Part shown: positions 33,480 to 45,685 of the stretch, piece after piece | Layout: each line of letters begins with the position of its first letter | Numbering within the stretch: position 1 is the first letter of the stretch | Source of the DNA: Sipunculus nudus | Taxonomy: Eukaryota > Annelida > Sipuncula > Golfingiida > Sipunculidae | Assembly: GCA_026874595.1 (NCBI GenBank) | Contig: CM049310.1 | Coordinates: forward strand, 67,408,056-67,472,055 | Direction of reading: 5' to 3' | Length of the DNA stretch: 64,000 nt | Program-made: the position numbers and the translations under genes | Notes under the pieces: generated by a model | Told to the model about the DNA's origin: nothing | Databases searched by the model: none | The model's input: the letters and a program-made list of their open reading frames with translations, nothing else

Positions 33480-35395
33480 TAAAGAACAAGGAAGAAAGTG
33501 GAGATTAACTGAAGTATAATAGTACACATTAAATTTATTAACTGAAATAAAATGCTGTAAAAAAATAAAAAATTACCATTTTTAAATGAGCATGAACCAA
33601 ATATGATATGAATATATTGTACTGTGTAATACATGAAAATTTGGGCCTCATGCCATTTAATAATGCAATAAGGAAAAACAAGGGACCCATGGGTCACTGT
33701 GCTCAGCTGAAGTTGACCTTGAAGGTAAAAACCTAAAATAATATCAAATGGAGATAAAGTGTAAGAGGAAGAGGTAATAAAGGCCATGGCTGGTTAATAT
33801 GATTGGTTTCTATTGATGAGCAAGAAATTGTTGCAAATACTATTTTGTGACCTGACCATGTGTTTCCTAATGTTGAAACTGAAGCATGTGAGCAGTTTGT
33901 GAACAATAATCTGTACTATTACCATGATCATTGGTTGTTTTTTTATTAACTGTTGACATTTCAGTAGTTTACACATTTGTTCAACTGAATCTATTAAATA
34001 TATATGTATTTTTAATTTTATGAAATGTATACAGTTGAAATATAACTTATTAACAACATACATACAGGGCAAACAAAGCCTGATCTCCTGTTCTGCTGAA
34101 GCAGGAAAATAATGAACAAATGTTTGTATTAGATCCTCATTTCTTTATCACATCAGTTTTTTTTATTATAAGTTTATATTTCTATACATTTCCATTATAA
34201 CATATATATCTGAATATAAAAGTTGATTCATAATTCTCAATTGCATAATCATAAATATCAGTCTTGTCAGATAACACCACATCATGCACACAAATTTTTA
34301 TTTATTTTTTACCACAAAAATATATCTTTTAAACCTGCAAAACAATAAATATCTAAAAATAATACTTGATTTAGATTTAACAATTTTAAATTGTGTCTTT
34401 ATTTATCCATAATGTGCTTCATATTTTATAAATTTAAGCATACTGATGGGTTTAATTATATTTGTTAAAATCATTTAAAAGAAAACTGATTTCTTTCAAA
34501 AAGCTACATTAACACAACATGGTATCTTCTGGATTACACCTTGAGTTACTTTTTCAAGGAAAGTTTTTGTATATTGGAGTGGAAACAGCATTACAATTAA
34601 GGAGATACAGTGAAGACAATAACAATTACTGCATAACACTTGGTGGGTTGGGTTTGCAGGGGGGGGGATTGGGGTGGTAATATGAGAATAACTGTACACC
34701 TGTCACAGCAGGGGATCTCCCCAGTGACTGTAACAAATCAGAAAGCCTGGCATAGCTGACTTGTGAAAATTAAATCAATGTTACTTACAGGGAAAAAAAA
34801 AACGTGCCATGGTCAAAGTTGGACAAAATTTAAGGTACTGATTTTATTTTTATGCTAATAACTTAAAAAAATTACAAAATTCAGATCTAATTTTGGGTAA
34901 ACAATTAAATCTTAATTAAACACAGTTATATACTTGGGAAAATACTCTAGTTTCAAAATTTTTCATGTTAAGTAAGTAAATATTTTTCCTGATTTTTACC
35001 GAGTCCATTATGTTCAGGCCCATAACTTAAAGAAATTATACTTAACAGACTTAATTTCTGGCATGTACATAGGAATTATATAGATGAATAGTTATGGTAA
35101 ATATGAGGAAATACAGATGAGTGGTTTTGATATTAGGCAGTCCTGAAGTGAGAAAATAGGTTTTTAGAAAAAAAATTTAGGTTTTTCCTTAATTTCTCAA
35201 AGGAACGAAGTCGCAAAGACTCAGTTTTTGGCTTGGTAGGAGATCTTGGGTACATCTAACATTATGCCAAATTTTGGATTCCTAGGTCTTAGGGTTTCAC
35301 AACATGCCACATCTAAGGACGGACGGACTGGACGACGGACAATGGACCACAAATATAGCTCAGATGACTTATAGTCAGCTGAGCAGAAAACATGA
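33480..35395. repeat. dispersed repeat, direct copy of 40886-42160
   Basis: From 34080 to 35395 the order of landmarks is the same as in 40905-42155: 'tgctgaagcaggaaaata.tgaa', 'ttagatcctcattt', 'gccatggtcaaa.ttgg', 'ttctggcatgtacatagga', 'gatattaggcagtcctgaagtg', 'ggacggac..acggacaatgga' and 'atagctcagatgacttatag'. The upstream part (33590-34070) matches 39888-40265. The last 30 bp form an imperfect hairpin, AGCTCAGATGAC/GTCAGCTGAGC. Non-coding. Confidence 0.8.
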
Positions 35396-36084
35396 TGTGC
35401 TTAAGAGTTATTTGTAAGGATGCATTTGACCAAAAAAGAATGTGTTAATGTTATTAATAATTCTTAAAACAAGTTACCGGTACACATATTTCCATATACA
35501 AATTCCAATTAATTTAATCATGGCGTAAAGTACCTCTTATCCATGGCTTTAATAAATCATTTATAAGATTTAACATATCACAATTTACAGTTATATACTT
35601 AAGATATAGAATGCAAAACACTTGCATTAATTCTACACATAAACAAGACAGGAGTTTTCCTGACTATAAGTGTCTCAAGGCCATCATTAAACCTTTATAT
35701 GTATTGACTAGTAATTGTAAGAATCTAATATTTTATCAAATTATTTTTAAAAATTTAAATAAAAATTATAAATTTGCAATATGTAGGGCATGGGACTGAA
35801 AGACCTGAACATTTATTTTGTAAAAAAAAAAAGGCAAAATTTATCAAAAGCACAGAAAATTATAATATTTAAAGATTCATCTTTTTTATTTAACCTGTCA
35901 ACTGAAAATAGGAAGTAGAGAAAATAGAGAGAGAGACAGACAGGGGGGGGGTGTCTGCATGCAGGCATGACAGTGAGCTAGCTGCCTAAAGTTAAATAAT
36001 AACAAGGCCTGGGTGCATGGCAACACCACCTTGACAATAACCTTGCCTTATGTAACAATTATTTATGTGACATGGTCTTCTAAA
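35396..36084. other. LSM2 intron, unassigned
   Basis: AT-rich. A short purine-rich GAGA/GACA run and a G9 run lie at 35920-35950. No gene or element boundary was recognised. Confidence 0.5.
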
Positions 36085-37310
36085 ATTTGGATAAAATAAA
36101 ACAATATGACTTTTAATCAGTGTACAGGACCACTGATTAATCTAAATATAATTCTGTTTGTTTATTCTAAAAGTTTTGCCAAAATTGCAGCTCATGGATT
36201 TGTATTTAAACTATTTAAGTATGTAGTGTTGCATAGTATGTGTTGACGTGTTAATTAACAAAAAATTCCTGTTTAAATGTCTACCTGTATTTGCATGAGG
36301 GAAATTTTCTGTATTTTAACTAGTTCTCACCAAATGTGTCATTCAGCAATGTTACTCTTGTATAATAGAGAATTACAGATTGATATACTACAATTTTCTC
36401 ATCTTGTATCATAACAGTCAAGTGCATAGCTGCAAAGGTGCATGCAGTGCTGCATACTAACTCACTAACTAATGTAGAATCTAAATAGTATACAAACTGC
36501 AATTCCTACAAAATATAAAACAATTAATAGATTGCTTGTGTATGACTTAACAATATCCTGTGTGATATTACACTATGATTGATCAGTGATCACCAGTTTA
36601 ACTTATAATTATCACTCATTTAAATTTATGCATCTCACCATGTAAGTTCTGTTGTTAATCACAGTGGAGTACAATCAGTACCTATCATTAATCTACACCT
36701 AAGTTACCACAAAGCATGCAATAGCAAAACTGGTGTTTTGCAGTCTATTCGTTAGCTTGTTGTGAATTATGCCAAAACTAGAAAATACCTAGAAAATATG
36801 AGATACCCTATCTGTGTACATGAGTATCTGCTTGGTAATAATCTGATATAACAAGGAGCGGATAGACCGATGATTAGTAAAGTGCATGAATCCCTGTTAA
36901 TTATGACATGACTTCCCCATACCCTGCCTCTCTGTACAATCAGGGGTAACTGGAGTGAAGCTGCACATTTATAGGTAATCACCTGGTAATCATTGCATGA
37001 TGCACTGGACTGAAACCTGTGTCAACTGATTTTGAATTATGACCCCTGAACTAACTCAAAACTACATAAGGCATATTGTCTAATTAAATTATTAGTCCTA
37101 CATACTAAAATAACACCATTTATTTATAAAGACCTTTATAAGATGTAACAGATTATGTTTAAGCAGAAATTAAGCTGTAAATTTATTAATTTTATATATT
37201 ATCACATGAAATTTGAAAGTTTCTTCCGGAAGAAATGGAGGATACTGTTTCTTCCAAGCAGGAAGTTTTCCAAGGAAGAAACCGCCTCTCCGAAGAAACT
37301 GCCAACCCTG
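36085..37310. mobile_element. left-truncated copy of the hAT-like element at 52282-53660
   Basis: Sequence from 'ataaaacaatatgacttttaatcagtg' to the terminal 'gaaactgccaaccctg' parallels 52470-53660 in the same orientation. Shared landmarks are 'tagctgc.aaggtgcatgcagtgctgc', 'ggggtaactggagtgaagctgcac', and TTTCTTCCGGAAGAAA near the end. The right terminus CCAACCCTG (37302-37310) is present. The left terminus is absent, so this copy is truncated. No transposase frame. Confidence 0.85.
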
Positions 37311-38040
37311 GATAGTGTGAAAGAATAGATATAATATTGCTCCTGATTATATCCCTTTAATTTCTCAACAGAACTAAGTCACAGTGACCAAGTTTCCAGT
37401 TTGGTAGGAGAACTTAGGGTTATCTAGCTGTATTTTGAATTTTGGATTCGTAGGTCCAATGGTTTAAAAATGTGCCCTGTTGACGGACGGACCCCTGGAC
37501 AAAGGACCATCACTATAGCTCAGATCACTTATAGTCAGCTGAGCCATAAAACTCATAAAATATTAATGACATTGCAGTCAGTCATTTCATTGCAAACATT
37601 TTGTAATCTGACACTTGTCCTGAAAACATCTGCAGAGTTTCTTTTTGAATACCCCTTGCCATACTGAAATAATCCTCTTAACAAATAGAGTGGCTGGACA
37701 GACTGACAGATGGACAGACAGACAAAACTCAATCCAACATATTTCTACCCTCCAGGCAGGGGTATGGATTGAGTTAACAGGGACCTAGTTTTCACAAATG
37801 GTATTAAAATCTGTTCATACTTGACTGTAATTACAAAATTGCACTTGTGTAGCTGTAACAGCTGTAAAATGGACAGTCAGATAGAAGGCATGCAGAGGGT
37901 TTGGTAAACAAGTGGCTAGTGTCCATGTTATGTAAGCCTGAACATGACAAGAAATTGCTCCACTGTAACAAAAACACACTTCTTCACTTGTATGCTTTGC
38001 TATTAATGACTGTACATTTGTCTATCACTGTTACAAGCAA
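37311..38040. other. LSM2 intron with a terminal fragment of a repeat
   Basis: 37360-37545 is the last ~185 bp of the 33480/40886 family ('ggaactaagtcacagtgacc' to 'atagctcagatcacttatagtcagctgagc'), adjoining the hAT-like end. The rest is unassigned AT-rich sequence. Confidence 0.6.
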
Positions 38041-38289
38041 ACAAGGGACCCACGGGTCACGGCGCTCAGCTGAATGTGACAGATATAATTGTATCACCAT
38101 TGTTGTATATAGGTATGTCAGATTTCATTTTGACAGATGTAATTTTTTGTATTAATTATGTAGTTGAGCGGATAAGTAATATAGAAATATCAGTATTTTA
38201 AATATGTACAAGAATATGTGTCAAATATATTGCATTGGGAATGACCAGATGTTGTAAATTGCAGAGGAAGGAAGTGGTTATTTGCAAGT

Positions 38290-39390
38290 ATAACTAGATG
38301 TGTTGGAACGACACAATGCCCCTGCCTGAGGCAAATTAGAAACATTTGTTAAATTTTGTAAAATTTTTTCAAGTTCGGGAGGTGTCGTATGGTCAAAAGT
38401 AGGTCAACAAGGGCAAAATGCAAACTTGATCTGTAACGGGTCATTATCAAGCGACACACCAAAAATCAGGCCAGTATCTGCAGGCATTGTGAAAAAAAGT
38501 CCATACATGTGCATTTTTCATAAAAATTTCTAAGTTTAGGAGCCGTAAACGGTCAAAAGAAGGTCACCCGGGACAAAACGCAAACTCGATCTGTAACTGG
38601 TCATTATCTGCCCACACACCAAAAATCAGGCCAATATCTGCAGGCATTGCGAAAAAAAGTCTGTACATGTGTATTTGTCATGAAAATTTCTATTTTTCAT
38701 GAAATTTTCTAAGTTAAGGAGCCGTAAAACAGTCAAAAGTAGGTCAATCCGGGCGAAACGCAAATTCGATCTGTAACTGGTCATATTCTGCCTACACACC
38801 AAAAATCAGGCAAATATCTGCAGGCATTGTGAAAAAAAGTCCATACATGTGTGTTTGTCATGAAAATTTCTATTTTTCATGAAATTTTCTATGTTCAAGA
38901 GCCGTAAAACAGTCAAAAGTAGGTCAACCGGAACGAAACGTGAACTCGATCTGTAACTGGTCAATATCTGCCCACACACCAAAAATCAGGCCAATATCTG
39001 CAGGCATTGCGAAAAAAAGTCCGCACGTGTATTTGTCATGAAAATTTCTATTTTTCATGAAATTTTCTAAGATAAGGAGCCGTAAAACAGTCAAAAAGTA
39101 GGTCAATGGGGAAGAAACGCTAACTCGATCTGTAACTGGTCATTATCTGCCTAGACACCAAAAATCAGGCAAATATCTGCAGGCATTGCGAAAAAAAAGT
39201 CTGTACATGTGTGTTTGTCATGAAAATTTCTATTTTTCATGAAATTTATTAAGTTTAGCAGCCGTAACACGGTCAAAAGTAGGTGAACCAGACAGGCATT
39301 GCAGGCATTGCGAAAAAAAGTCCATACAACTGTTTGATTTCGGAATGACGGAAGGACGGACATGGGTAAAACTATATGCCCCGGCCACAC
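38290..39390. mobile_element. pearl-like non-autonomous element with ~180-bp internal tandem repeats
   Basis: It starts near CTAGATGTGTTGGAACGACA, has five to six ~180-bp monomers, and ends near 'cggaatgacggaaggacggac..actatatgccccggcc'. Monomer landmarks ('gtcaaaagtaggtcaa') fall at 38394, 38552, 38731, 38911, 39090 and 39270, so the period is about 180 bp. The left end holds the hairpin GTGTYGGAACGACAC. A unique left end plus tandem core plus unique right end resembles the bivalve pearl/Helitron-like architecture; that assignment is inference. A shorter copy is at 20780-21165. Confidence 0.75.
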
Positions 39391-39473
39391 AAAATACACA
39401 TTTAATACATCAAAATAATTATGGAAAAGGAGAAAACTGATATGTTTTGGGAAGCAGCTGTTGAGCTTACAGA

Positions 39474-39775
39474 GTGGGGGCGGTGGTGTAATGGTTAAGG
39501 TGCCGGGCTCATGATCAAGAGGTTGTGAGTTCGAATCCCGGTCAGACCCCCACCGTGCCAAGACCCTTAGGCAAGGTCCCAACCGCAAGTGTGCCTCTGT
39601 CCACCCAGCAGTAGAAATGGGTACCAGTAGATACTGGGAAGGTAACCTGCAATGGACTAGCGTCCCATCCAGGTCTCCTAAGTCGCTTCACGCTACTGAA
39701 ACCGGGATAAGCTCCGGCCTGATGAGCCATTAGGCTCGGGTGTAAAAGCCCAGCACACTTTACCTTTTACCTACC
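39474..39775 (+). mobile_element. tRNA-derived SINE with LINE-like tail
   Basis: A 302-bp element is flanked by the 8-bp duplication CTTACAGA (39466-39473 and 39776-39783). Its 5' third is tRNA-like with RNA polymerase III boxes: A box TGGTGTAATGG (39484-39494) and B box GAGTTCGAATCC (39527-39538). The anticodon-loop region reads CTCATGA, loosely suggesting tRNA-Met. The middle contains 'aatggactagcgtcccatcc'. The 3' part 'accgggataagctccggcc' resembles the 3' ends of CR1/L2-type LINEs, which would supply the retrotransposition machinery. It ends in a (CTTTTAC)-like tail. The tRNA part is not a functional tRNA gene in this setting. Confidence 0.88.
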
Positions 39776-40261
39776 CTTACAGAATAGGCCCCCATCTTCA
39801 GCAGCATATACTGACACTTGGTAAGCGAATATGGTTTCTTCCATTTATTGATTCAAATAAAAAGCTGTGAACAAATCTATTTTCAAATGAGCATACACTA
39901 TATCTGATAAGTATATAATGTAATGTGTAATACACGAATATGTGGTATTAAACTATTTAATAATACACCTGAACACTTCCCTATTTGGCCCATCTGGAAC
40001 ATGAATGTTATAATGTAACTGATATTTTATATGTATTTTAAAATATATCATTTAAGCTCATAAACGGGGGGGGGGGGGGGGGGGGGGGGAGGGGGAGAGG
40101 AAGGGAGGTGATTAATTAACATTCCAGTGCACCAACTTTTGAACATTCTTAAATAAGATTTTGTGACCAACTAAAACATATCAGGCTATAGCTGTTTGTG
40201 AATATTACCATGATCATTAGTTGGCTTTTTGATAAGCTGTTGACAGTTCAGCAGTTTACAC

Positions 40262-40604
40262 AGACTGGCCCAGTCAATGAAATGGCTCTGACAGAGATAT
40301 CAAACGGCTCTCACTGTGTTGTACTTAGTGCCGGTACTGCTACCACACGGCAACTTACATATTATGTAATTATAATGGTCTTTCCCAAAATCTTTTTTTC
40401 AAAACCAACATGGTTAATTCAGTATTGTGGGCTTCCAGCTTGCTATATATCTATTCCCATTTTATCAGTCTTAATATGTTTAGGTCCTTATAGTGATATG
40501 AGCTGGAACTGAGTTACATCACGTCAACCGGTACATGGAATCACGTTTCATTTGAGGCATTTTAGCAGTAAACATCAATACACTAAAGTCCAGGCAGGGC
40601 TTAG
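40262..40604. mobile_element. 343-bp insertion with 8-bp target duplication and an open frame
   Basis: Relative to the inverted copy at 1726, extra sequence here is bounded by GTTTACAC on both sides (40254-40261 and 40605-40612); the other copy has GTTTACAC once. No terminal inverted repeat is obvious (starts AGACTGGCCC, ends GGCAGGGCTTAG). A + strand frame is open from the left edge to 40512. Its first third looks protein-like (MALTEISNGSHCVVLSAG) and is followed by a possible donor GTAATT. Origin unknown: a hAT-type non-autonomous element or a captured exon are both possible. Confidence 0.65.
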
Positions 40605-40885
40605 GTTTACACTATCCAATTAAATCCATTGTTTTTAAATATGTACCAACATAAAATCCCATCCCACAGGTGGAAGGACCTGACTGGAGGGGGGGGGGGG
40701 GGGAGGGGGAGGATGAGAGTTTAAAAACACCTTTGTACCTCTGTATATTTTTTCTTTATTAACCAGTAATAAATTTTATGCAGTGGTCAGAAGAATATTG
40801 TCCCAAACAAAATTTAATCCAAAAGTGCTTACACGTAAAAAAAAGTTTTATTCATAATTATTGAATATTTCAAAACAAACAGAGA

Positions 40886-41488
40886 GATAGAAAAACAAAG
40901 CAAATCACTTTAATTCCGATTCTACTGAGGCAGAAAAATACTGAATGAATGTTTGCATTAGATCCTCATTTTTTTTAATAAATCAATTTTTTGTTAAGGG
41001 AAATTTTGGACAAAATTTATAAATTTTACTATACATTTACAGTATATATATTTGAAAATTTAAGTTGATTAACGATTCTAAACTGCATCAACATTTAAAG
41101 TTAATCTGCTCAGGCAACGTAACATTATATACACAGATGTATTTATTTTTTCTTAATAATATATTTTTGAAATTTGCAAAATAATAAATATCTGAAATAA
41201 CACTTGATTTAGGAAAAGTTGGATTCATTGGATCGGAAACAGCAATGCAATTAAAGAATGCAATATATCTGGTTGGGCTGGGGGGGGGGGGGGGGTCAGG
41301 GTTGCCAAGTGATCCTACATTTGTGACAGCAGTGTTGCATCACTAATAAGTTCACCCAGGCAAGGCTGTAGGGACCAGACATGGCTGGCCTGTAGGTTCA
41401 AAATGTAAATACATTAGAGCCTCAGAAAAACTTCAATAACTAGAATAATTTTTAAGCTTTTACTTTCAAATTTAAGAATTTAACAGAT

Positions 41489-41528
<40 letters not shown>

Positions 41529-42160
41529 CCAACAGTGAAAAGTAAATCAAATGTTCTTACAAGAAAGAACATGCCATGGTCAAACTTGGGCAAAATTTAA
41601 GGTACCAAATTTATATTTTTGCTAATATTTAAAAAAAAATTAACAGATTTTGATCTAATTTTTGGTATACAATTTAATTTTGATTAACTAAAGTTGTATT
41701 ACTGAAAAAAAGTCCCTACCTTATCTTAAGTGACCAAATATCTTCCCTAATTTTTTTACAAAGTCCAATATGTTTGGGCCCATAACTTTTTTAAATTGTA
41801 AAATACAGACTAAATTTCTGGCATGTACATAGGAACTATATAGAGGAATATTTATAGTAAATATGAAGAAAACCAGATGAGTGGTTTTGATATTAGGCAG
41901 TCCTGAAGTGTGAAAATAGATTTCTGATAAAAAATTGAGGTTTTTCCTTGATATCTCGAAGGAACGAAGTCCTATTGACCCAATTTTCAGCATGACAGGA
42001 GATTTTGGGAACATCTAACTGTATGCCAAATTTCAGATTCATAGGTCCAATGGTGTCGAAACATGCCAGTCTTACGGACAGACATCCGGACGGACGGACA
42101 ACGGACAGTGTACCACGACTATAGCTCAGATGACTTACAGTCAGCTGAGCTAAAAAGCCT
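40886..42160. repeat. dispersed repeat, direct copy of 34080-35395
   Basis: It has the same landmark order as 34080-35395, with a G16 tract at 41281-41296 and a (TA)n run at 41492-41526 added. It ends 42090-42155 with 'acggacggacaacggacag..accacgactatagctcagatgacttacag' and the hairpin arm TCAGCTGAGCT. It stops about 25 bp from the LSM2 exon at 42185. Confidence 0.85.
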
Positions 42161-42184
42161 GAAGAGTAGATCCTGAGTACATAC

Positions 42185-42275
42185 CATGTGTGGATATTTC
42201 TCTGGATCTGTTACACTGATCTCTGTCAGTTTGATGTTCAAGAACTGGTCTACTGAATGCAATGTACCACAAATG
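42185..42275 (-). CDS. LSM2: LSM2 internal exon
   Basis: A 91-nt exon on the - strand runs from acceptor ..TTTTCAG to donor GTATGT. Completing the split Ser codon from 48436 it reads SICGTLHSVDQFLNIKLTEI, then SVTDPEKYPHM. This is the Sm1 motif: the G of CGTL, the D/N pair in VDQFLNIKL, and the LSm2-specific 'SVTDPEKYPHM'. D and N in this segment line the RNA-binding pore in the LSm family. It joins in phase 0 to the exon at 31940. The exon is only 25 bp from the end of a dispersed repeat on its 3' side. Confidence 0.96.
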
Positions 42276-43430
42276 CTGAAAAGATAAATACAACATTTAA
42301 TGACATTTTATTTAAGGGCATTAATCTCAGTCATTAAATTGAGCAAGTCTTTCACTGATGGGATACGAACTGATGTAGACATTACGGTAATTATATTTAA
42401 CATGAGTATAATTGTTTAAAAACCTTTATGAAGTACAACAAATAACAACTGGACATTAAAATTGGGCTGTTAAATGATACTTAATTAATCATCTTTAACA
42501 AAAAATAATTTTATATGAATGTAAAATGAAATGAGATCAGCATTCCTTATTCCAACTCCCAGGGAGTGGAAAGAAGCCTGCAAAAAACCTTTCTCATCCC
42601 AAGACCCTTTATTCCGATTCACTCTGCTGCTCTACATCAACGACTTGAGATTGACCCTTATAAAAACCATGTAAGGTTCCAAATAGGAGACCCCTTTGGA
42701 ATCAAAGAAGTGACTTTTTAGGCAATGTCAACATCTGATAATTACCTTTTCATTGTCTTTGGATGTTTTATGAAACTTCTGAAAGGTTGTAGCACTAATG
42801 CGATGCTCAGTTGCCTTAAACATCCATAATTTTACCAGGAGCCCTAATGTTTACAGAAAGAAGAAGTCATCATGTTTATGTAAAATGTCCCACAGTCCTT
42901 TGCAAACAGGATTTGGGCTAGGACCCTGCTTTGATCTTATCACCATTGGATATGGAAAAACCTCACAACAAATTCATTAAGTTTGTGATGTTTAAATCAT
43001 GGGGGACTTACTAGGAGCATAAGGGGATGTTTAAATAAAGTATTTAGGAAAAAACATGTTAATGTTGCAGGAAAGATTCATTTACTATGTATTTCGATTT
43101 GTATAATTAGCACTTTTATAATTTATTGGTACCTTCTACCATTTCCCCATTACAGGGCCATAGTGTATACAGGTCATTACCACAACTGTGAGAAGCACAG
43201 TTGTGGAATCCCGCAAAAAGCCTAAAAATAAAACTGTAAAATTTGGTCAATATCAGAATTTCAATGAAATCAGTGATGAATTCAAAAGATTTTGACTACC
43301 CTGAATTAATTGTCAAATTGCAACAGATTCTTGATACCATCCTTGAGGTGTCTTGCAGATACACACACGCAAATACACAGAATAGATTTCATGCCTGGTG
43401 AGTGATAATAAAACTATTAAAAGAACGGCT
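42276..43430. other. LSM2 intron, no named gene
   Basis: Mostly AT-rich. A + strand frame at 42541-42720 stays open for about 60 codons (..SAALHQRLEIDPYKNHVRF..). It is moderately protein-like but has no start, no clear acceptor and no family match, so I do not call it a gene. Confidence 0.45.
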
Positions 43431-44345
43431 GAGGCTATCAGCACGACCGTTGGGCCGATGGTATAGGGACATATCAGCTGCTTTTGATATCGGTCACTGG
43501 CCTCAAACAGACCATGTCGCCTACCAGTGCCTAGAGGCAGGCCATTTGGGCCGCTAGCTAAAGTGAGCCACAGACTGATGCTGTCTAGTTGACCATGTTA
43601 GTGTGAACCAGAGAGCACCATAAAGGCTACCGGACCCCTCATCACTAAGTGCATACGCCTCACTAGTTTATTGTTTGTAGTTTTCCTTATATTTTACTAA
43701 GGGACATGCACTGAATATTTTCGAGATGCGTATAGTTTCTCTTTAAGTGGGATACAATGGTGTTTTTTCAGGATAGCAGATAACGTCAACGTATAGTTTT
43801 TTTTATTATCATTTATTTGATCAAATTTATGTGTATAAAGGGTGATGTGTATAGCCTTTATGTTTGCGTTTTAGGGAGTGTGTGGGTATGTGTGAGGTGG
43901 AATTTTATATCTGATTTGTGTACGTTATAAACATAATATTAAAAATCCATACTTGTGAAAACTTAGTCTTTATAGAAATGGCAGAAACAGAAGTAAATTA
44001 CTGGCAGCACTGAAAATTCCAGGCTTGAGGAAAGTTACGTGAAATTATAATGAAATGTCTCCCTCAGCCTGAGTTTTTTTATATGCAGACGAAGGCAAAT
44101 GGTGCAAAAAAACATTGTAGTATTTACTGACAGGCCTATTTGCACTAAGTAATGAGGCGCCCAAACGTTCTCCAGTTCACACCGTGGCCGATCTTGTTGA
44201 CCACTGCAGACAGCATCTGTGGCTCACTTGAGCTGGTGGCAGAAATCGCCTGCCGCTAGGTGACCGACATGGTCTGTTTGAGGCTGACTGCTGATATGTC
44301 ACTCAACCTTGCCAATAAGAGGTACAATCCACCAGCAGCCTCTCA
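43431..44345. mobile_element. foldback-type element with ~200-bp inverted arms
   Basis: The left arm (43431-43640) and right arm (44150-44345) are diverged reverse complements. Shared segments are GACATATCAGC, CTCAAACAGACCATGTCG, GAGGCAGGC/GCGGCAGGC, AGTGAGCCACAGA and GATGCTGTCT. Arms begin near GAGGCT. The ~500-bp interior is AT-rich and non-coding. Target duplication is not clear. Long arms and no gene fit a foldback or large MITE. Confidence 0.8.
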
Positions 44346-45120
44346 TATTATATGGTAATATAATAATATAAAACTAAACAATGAAAGCCAGTATTTTTTC
44401 CTCTAATATTTGACCTTACAAGTTACATATATGTTACATGTGAATAAAATTTATTGCTACTGGTTGTGTTTAATTTTTTTTTATTTTGGATAGAGGCTTT
44501 TCATATTAACTGGAACATTATCGTCATAACCTGTGAGAAAATAATAGTCTAACATTGATTGACATTGACAGGACTAACTTGTCTCGACATATACATTGCA
44601 CTTGGTCCGTAAAATTTCTCAATTACTCACTCTTTCTGTGATAATAAAACAAATGCTTATGACACAAATTAATTTCTGACTTCTCATAAAGTTTTGTTAT
44701 CATCTTTCTGGAGTGTAAGCAAATATGATCAATAAATTCATGATATCATATAGGCCTTATGATTGGTAGTTGGGACTAATTTCCTTGATGCAAATGTTAC
44801 ATATCAGGGATTGGTTGATATTGCCGAGCCCCTGACCCAGGCAAGAGGTCATGACCCATGACTGTTAGTGTTATCATCCGCGTGTGTAACATGCGTCATT
44901 ATATCCTCGCTCCTGGGCCTATGATAGAATAATGTGGCCCTAATTCAGAATGAATATGTGGCTTCACTGAAAGCTTAGCACAATAGAAACTCTGTGAATT
45001 CCATCATTTTGTGGGCACTGCTATTGTTAAAAGGATGCATAAATAAATGTTCCAGCTGAAAAATAAGGTAAATTGAGTAAAACTAGCTCCGGTCTTATAG
45101 TCATGGCAATATGCCTAAAT
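44346..45120. other. LSM2 intron, unassigned
   Basis: No coding or repeat signal that I can delimit. Text at 44820-44880 ('tgacccaggcaagaggtcatgacccatgac') weakly echoes the TGACCCATG terminal motif. Confidence 0.45.
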
Positions 45121-45420
45121 CATATAAAATTTAGGTGATATAAGGTGGTACCAGAAGCAGACCATATTTGCAATTTCGAAGTATTTCTGCTGACTTGATC
45201 GGAGCGGCTGCTTGGGTGTCCGTTAGCCAGGGTGATATTTCAGCCATCAGGTGGACAAAGAGTGTCCGTTGTCCTGAATAGCGAGGTGTCAGCCCTAGAG
45301 GAGTTCTTAAAGTAGTAAAAACACTCCGTTGGCCCAAGAAGTGTATGTTAGGCAGGGTGTCGGCCTCAGAGGGGTGTCCAAAGCCTGGGGTTTCACTGTA
45401 TTATGAACAATTAGAATATT
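45121..45420. repeat. degenerate 'gtgtcc' repeat, probably a DNA-element fragment
   Basis: Phrases such as 'gggtgtccgttagccagggtg', 'agagtgtccgttgtcctgaatagcgaggtgtc', 'cagagg.gtgtcc' and a terminal 'ggggtttcactgta' recur at ~40-50-bp spacing. This pattern is common in invertebrate DNA-transposon remnants. The short - strand frames across it are not conserved proteins. Boundaries and superfamily are uncertain. Confidence 0.5.
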
Positions 45421-45685
45421 TAGTGTATAATATATTGGAGTGCTTCGTGCGACGGGGGTCTGACTTCCGGTGTTACATAGAAATGCAACCTTCGGGCGGA
45501 AACCCACTGCATGCCAATATTTCCCGCGAGAATATCGTGTTAACACGGTCCATAAAATTAGGTGCTTAGTCATCAGTTAATATCTTTGCTCAGTCATCAG
45601 TTAATATATTGACATAATTAATGTCTTGTCCCATTGATATTTGTGTGAATAAAGTTGTCGAAACATATTTTTCGTTTTGTTCTTA

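Larger units (their letters stand above)
38041..40885. repeat. composite repeat broken by three later insertions
   Basis: This is the inverted counterpart of 1373-2850, starting with GGGACCCACGGGTCACGGCG at 38044. The host repeat is seen at 38041-38240, 39830-40261 and 40605-40885. It is interrupted by the pearl-like element (38290-39390), a SINE (39474-39775) and a 343-bp insertion (40262-40604). G24 (40066-40089) and G17 (40687-40703) homopolymers correspond to C-rich runs in the other copy. Confidence 0.8.

Noticed and set aside
39476-39550. Possible tRNA gene with A and B boxes
   Set aside because: The tRNA-like part is followed by a SINE body and LINE-like tail, and the whole is flanked by an 8-bp target duplication, so it is a SINE.
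42541-42720. 60-codon open frame in the LSM2 intron
   Set aside because: Somewhat protein-like, but with no acceptor, start or recognisable family; it could be chance or a repeat fragment.
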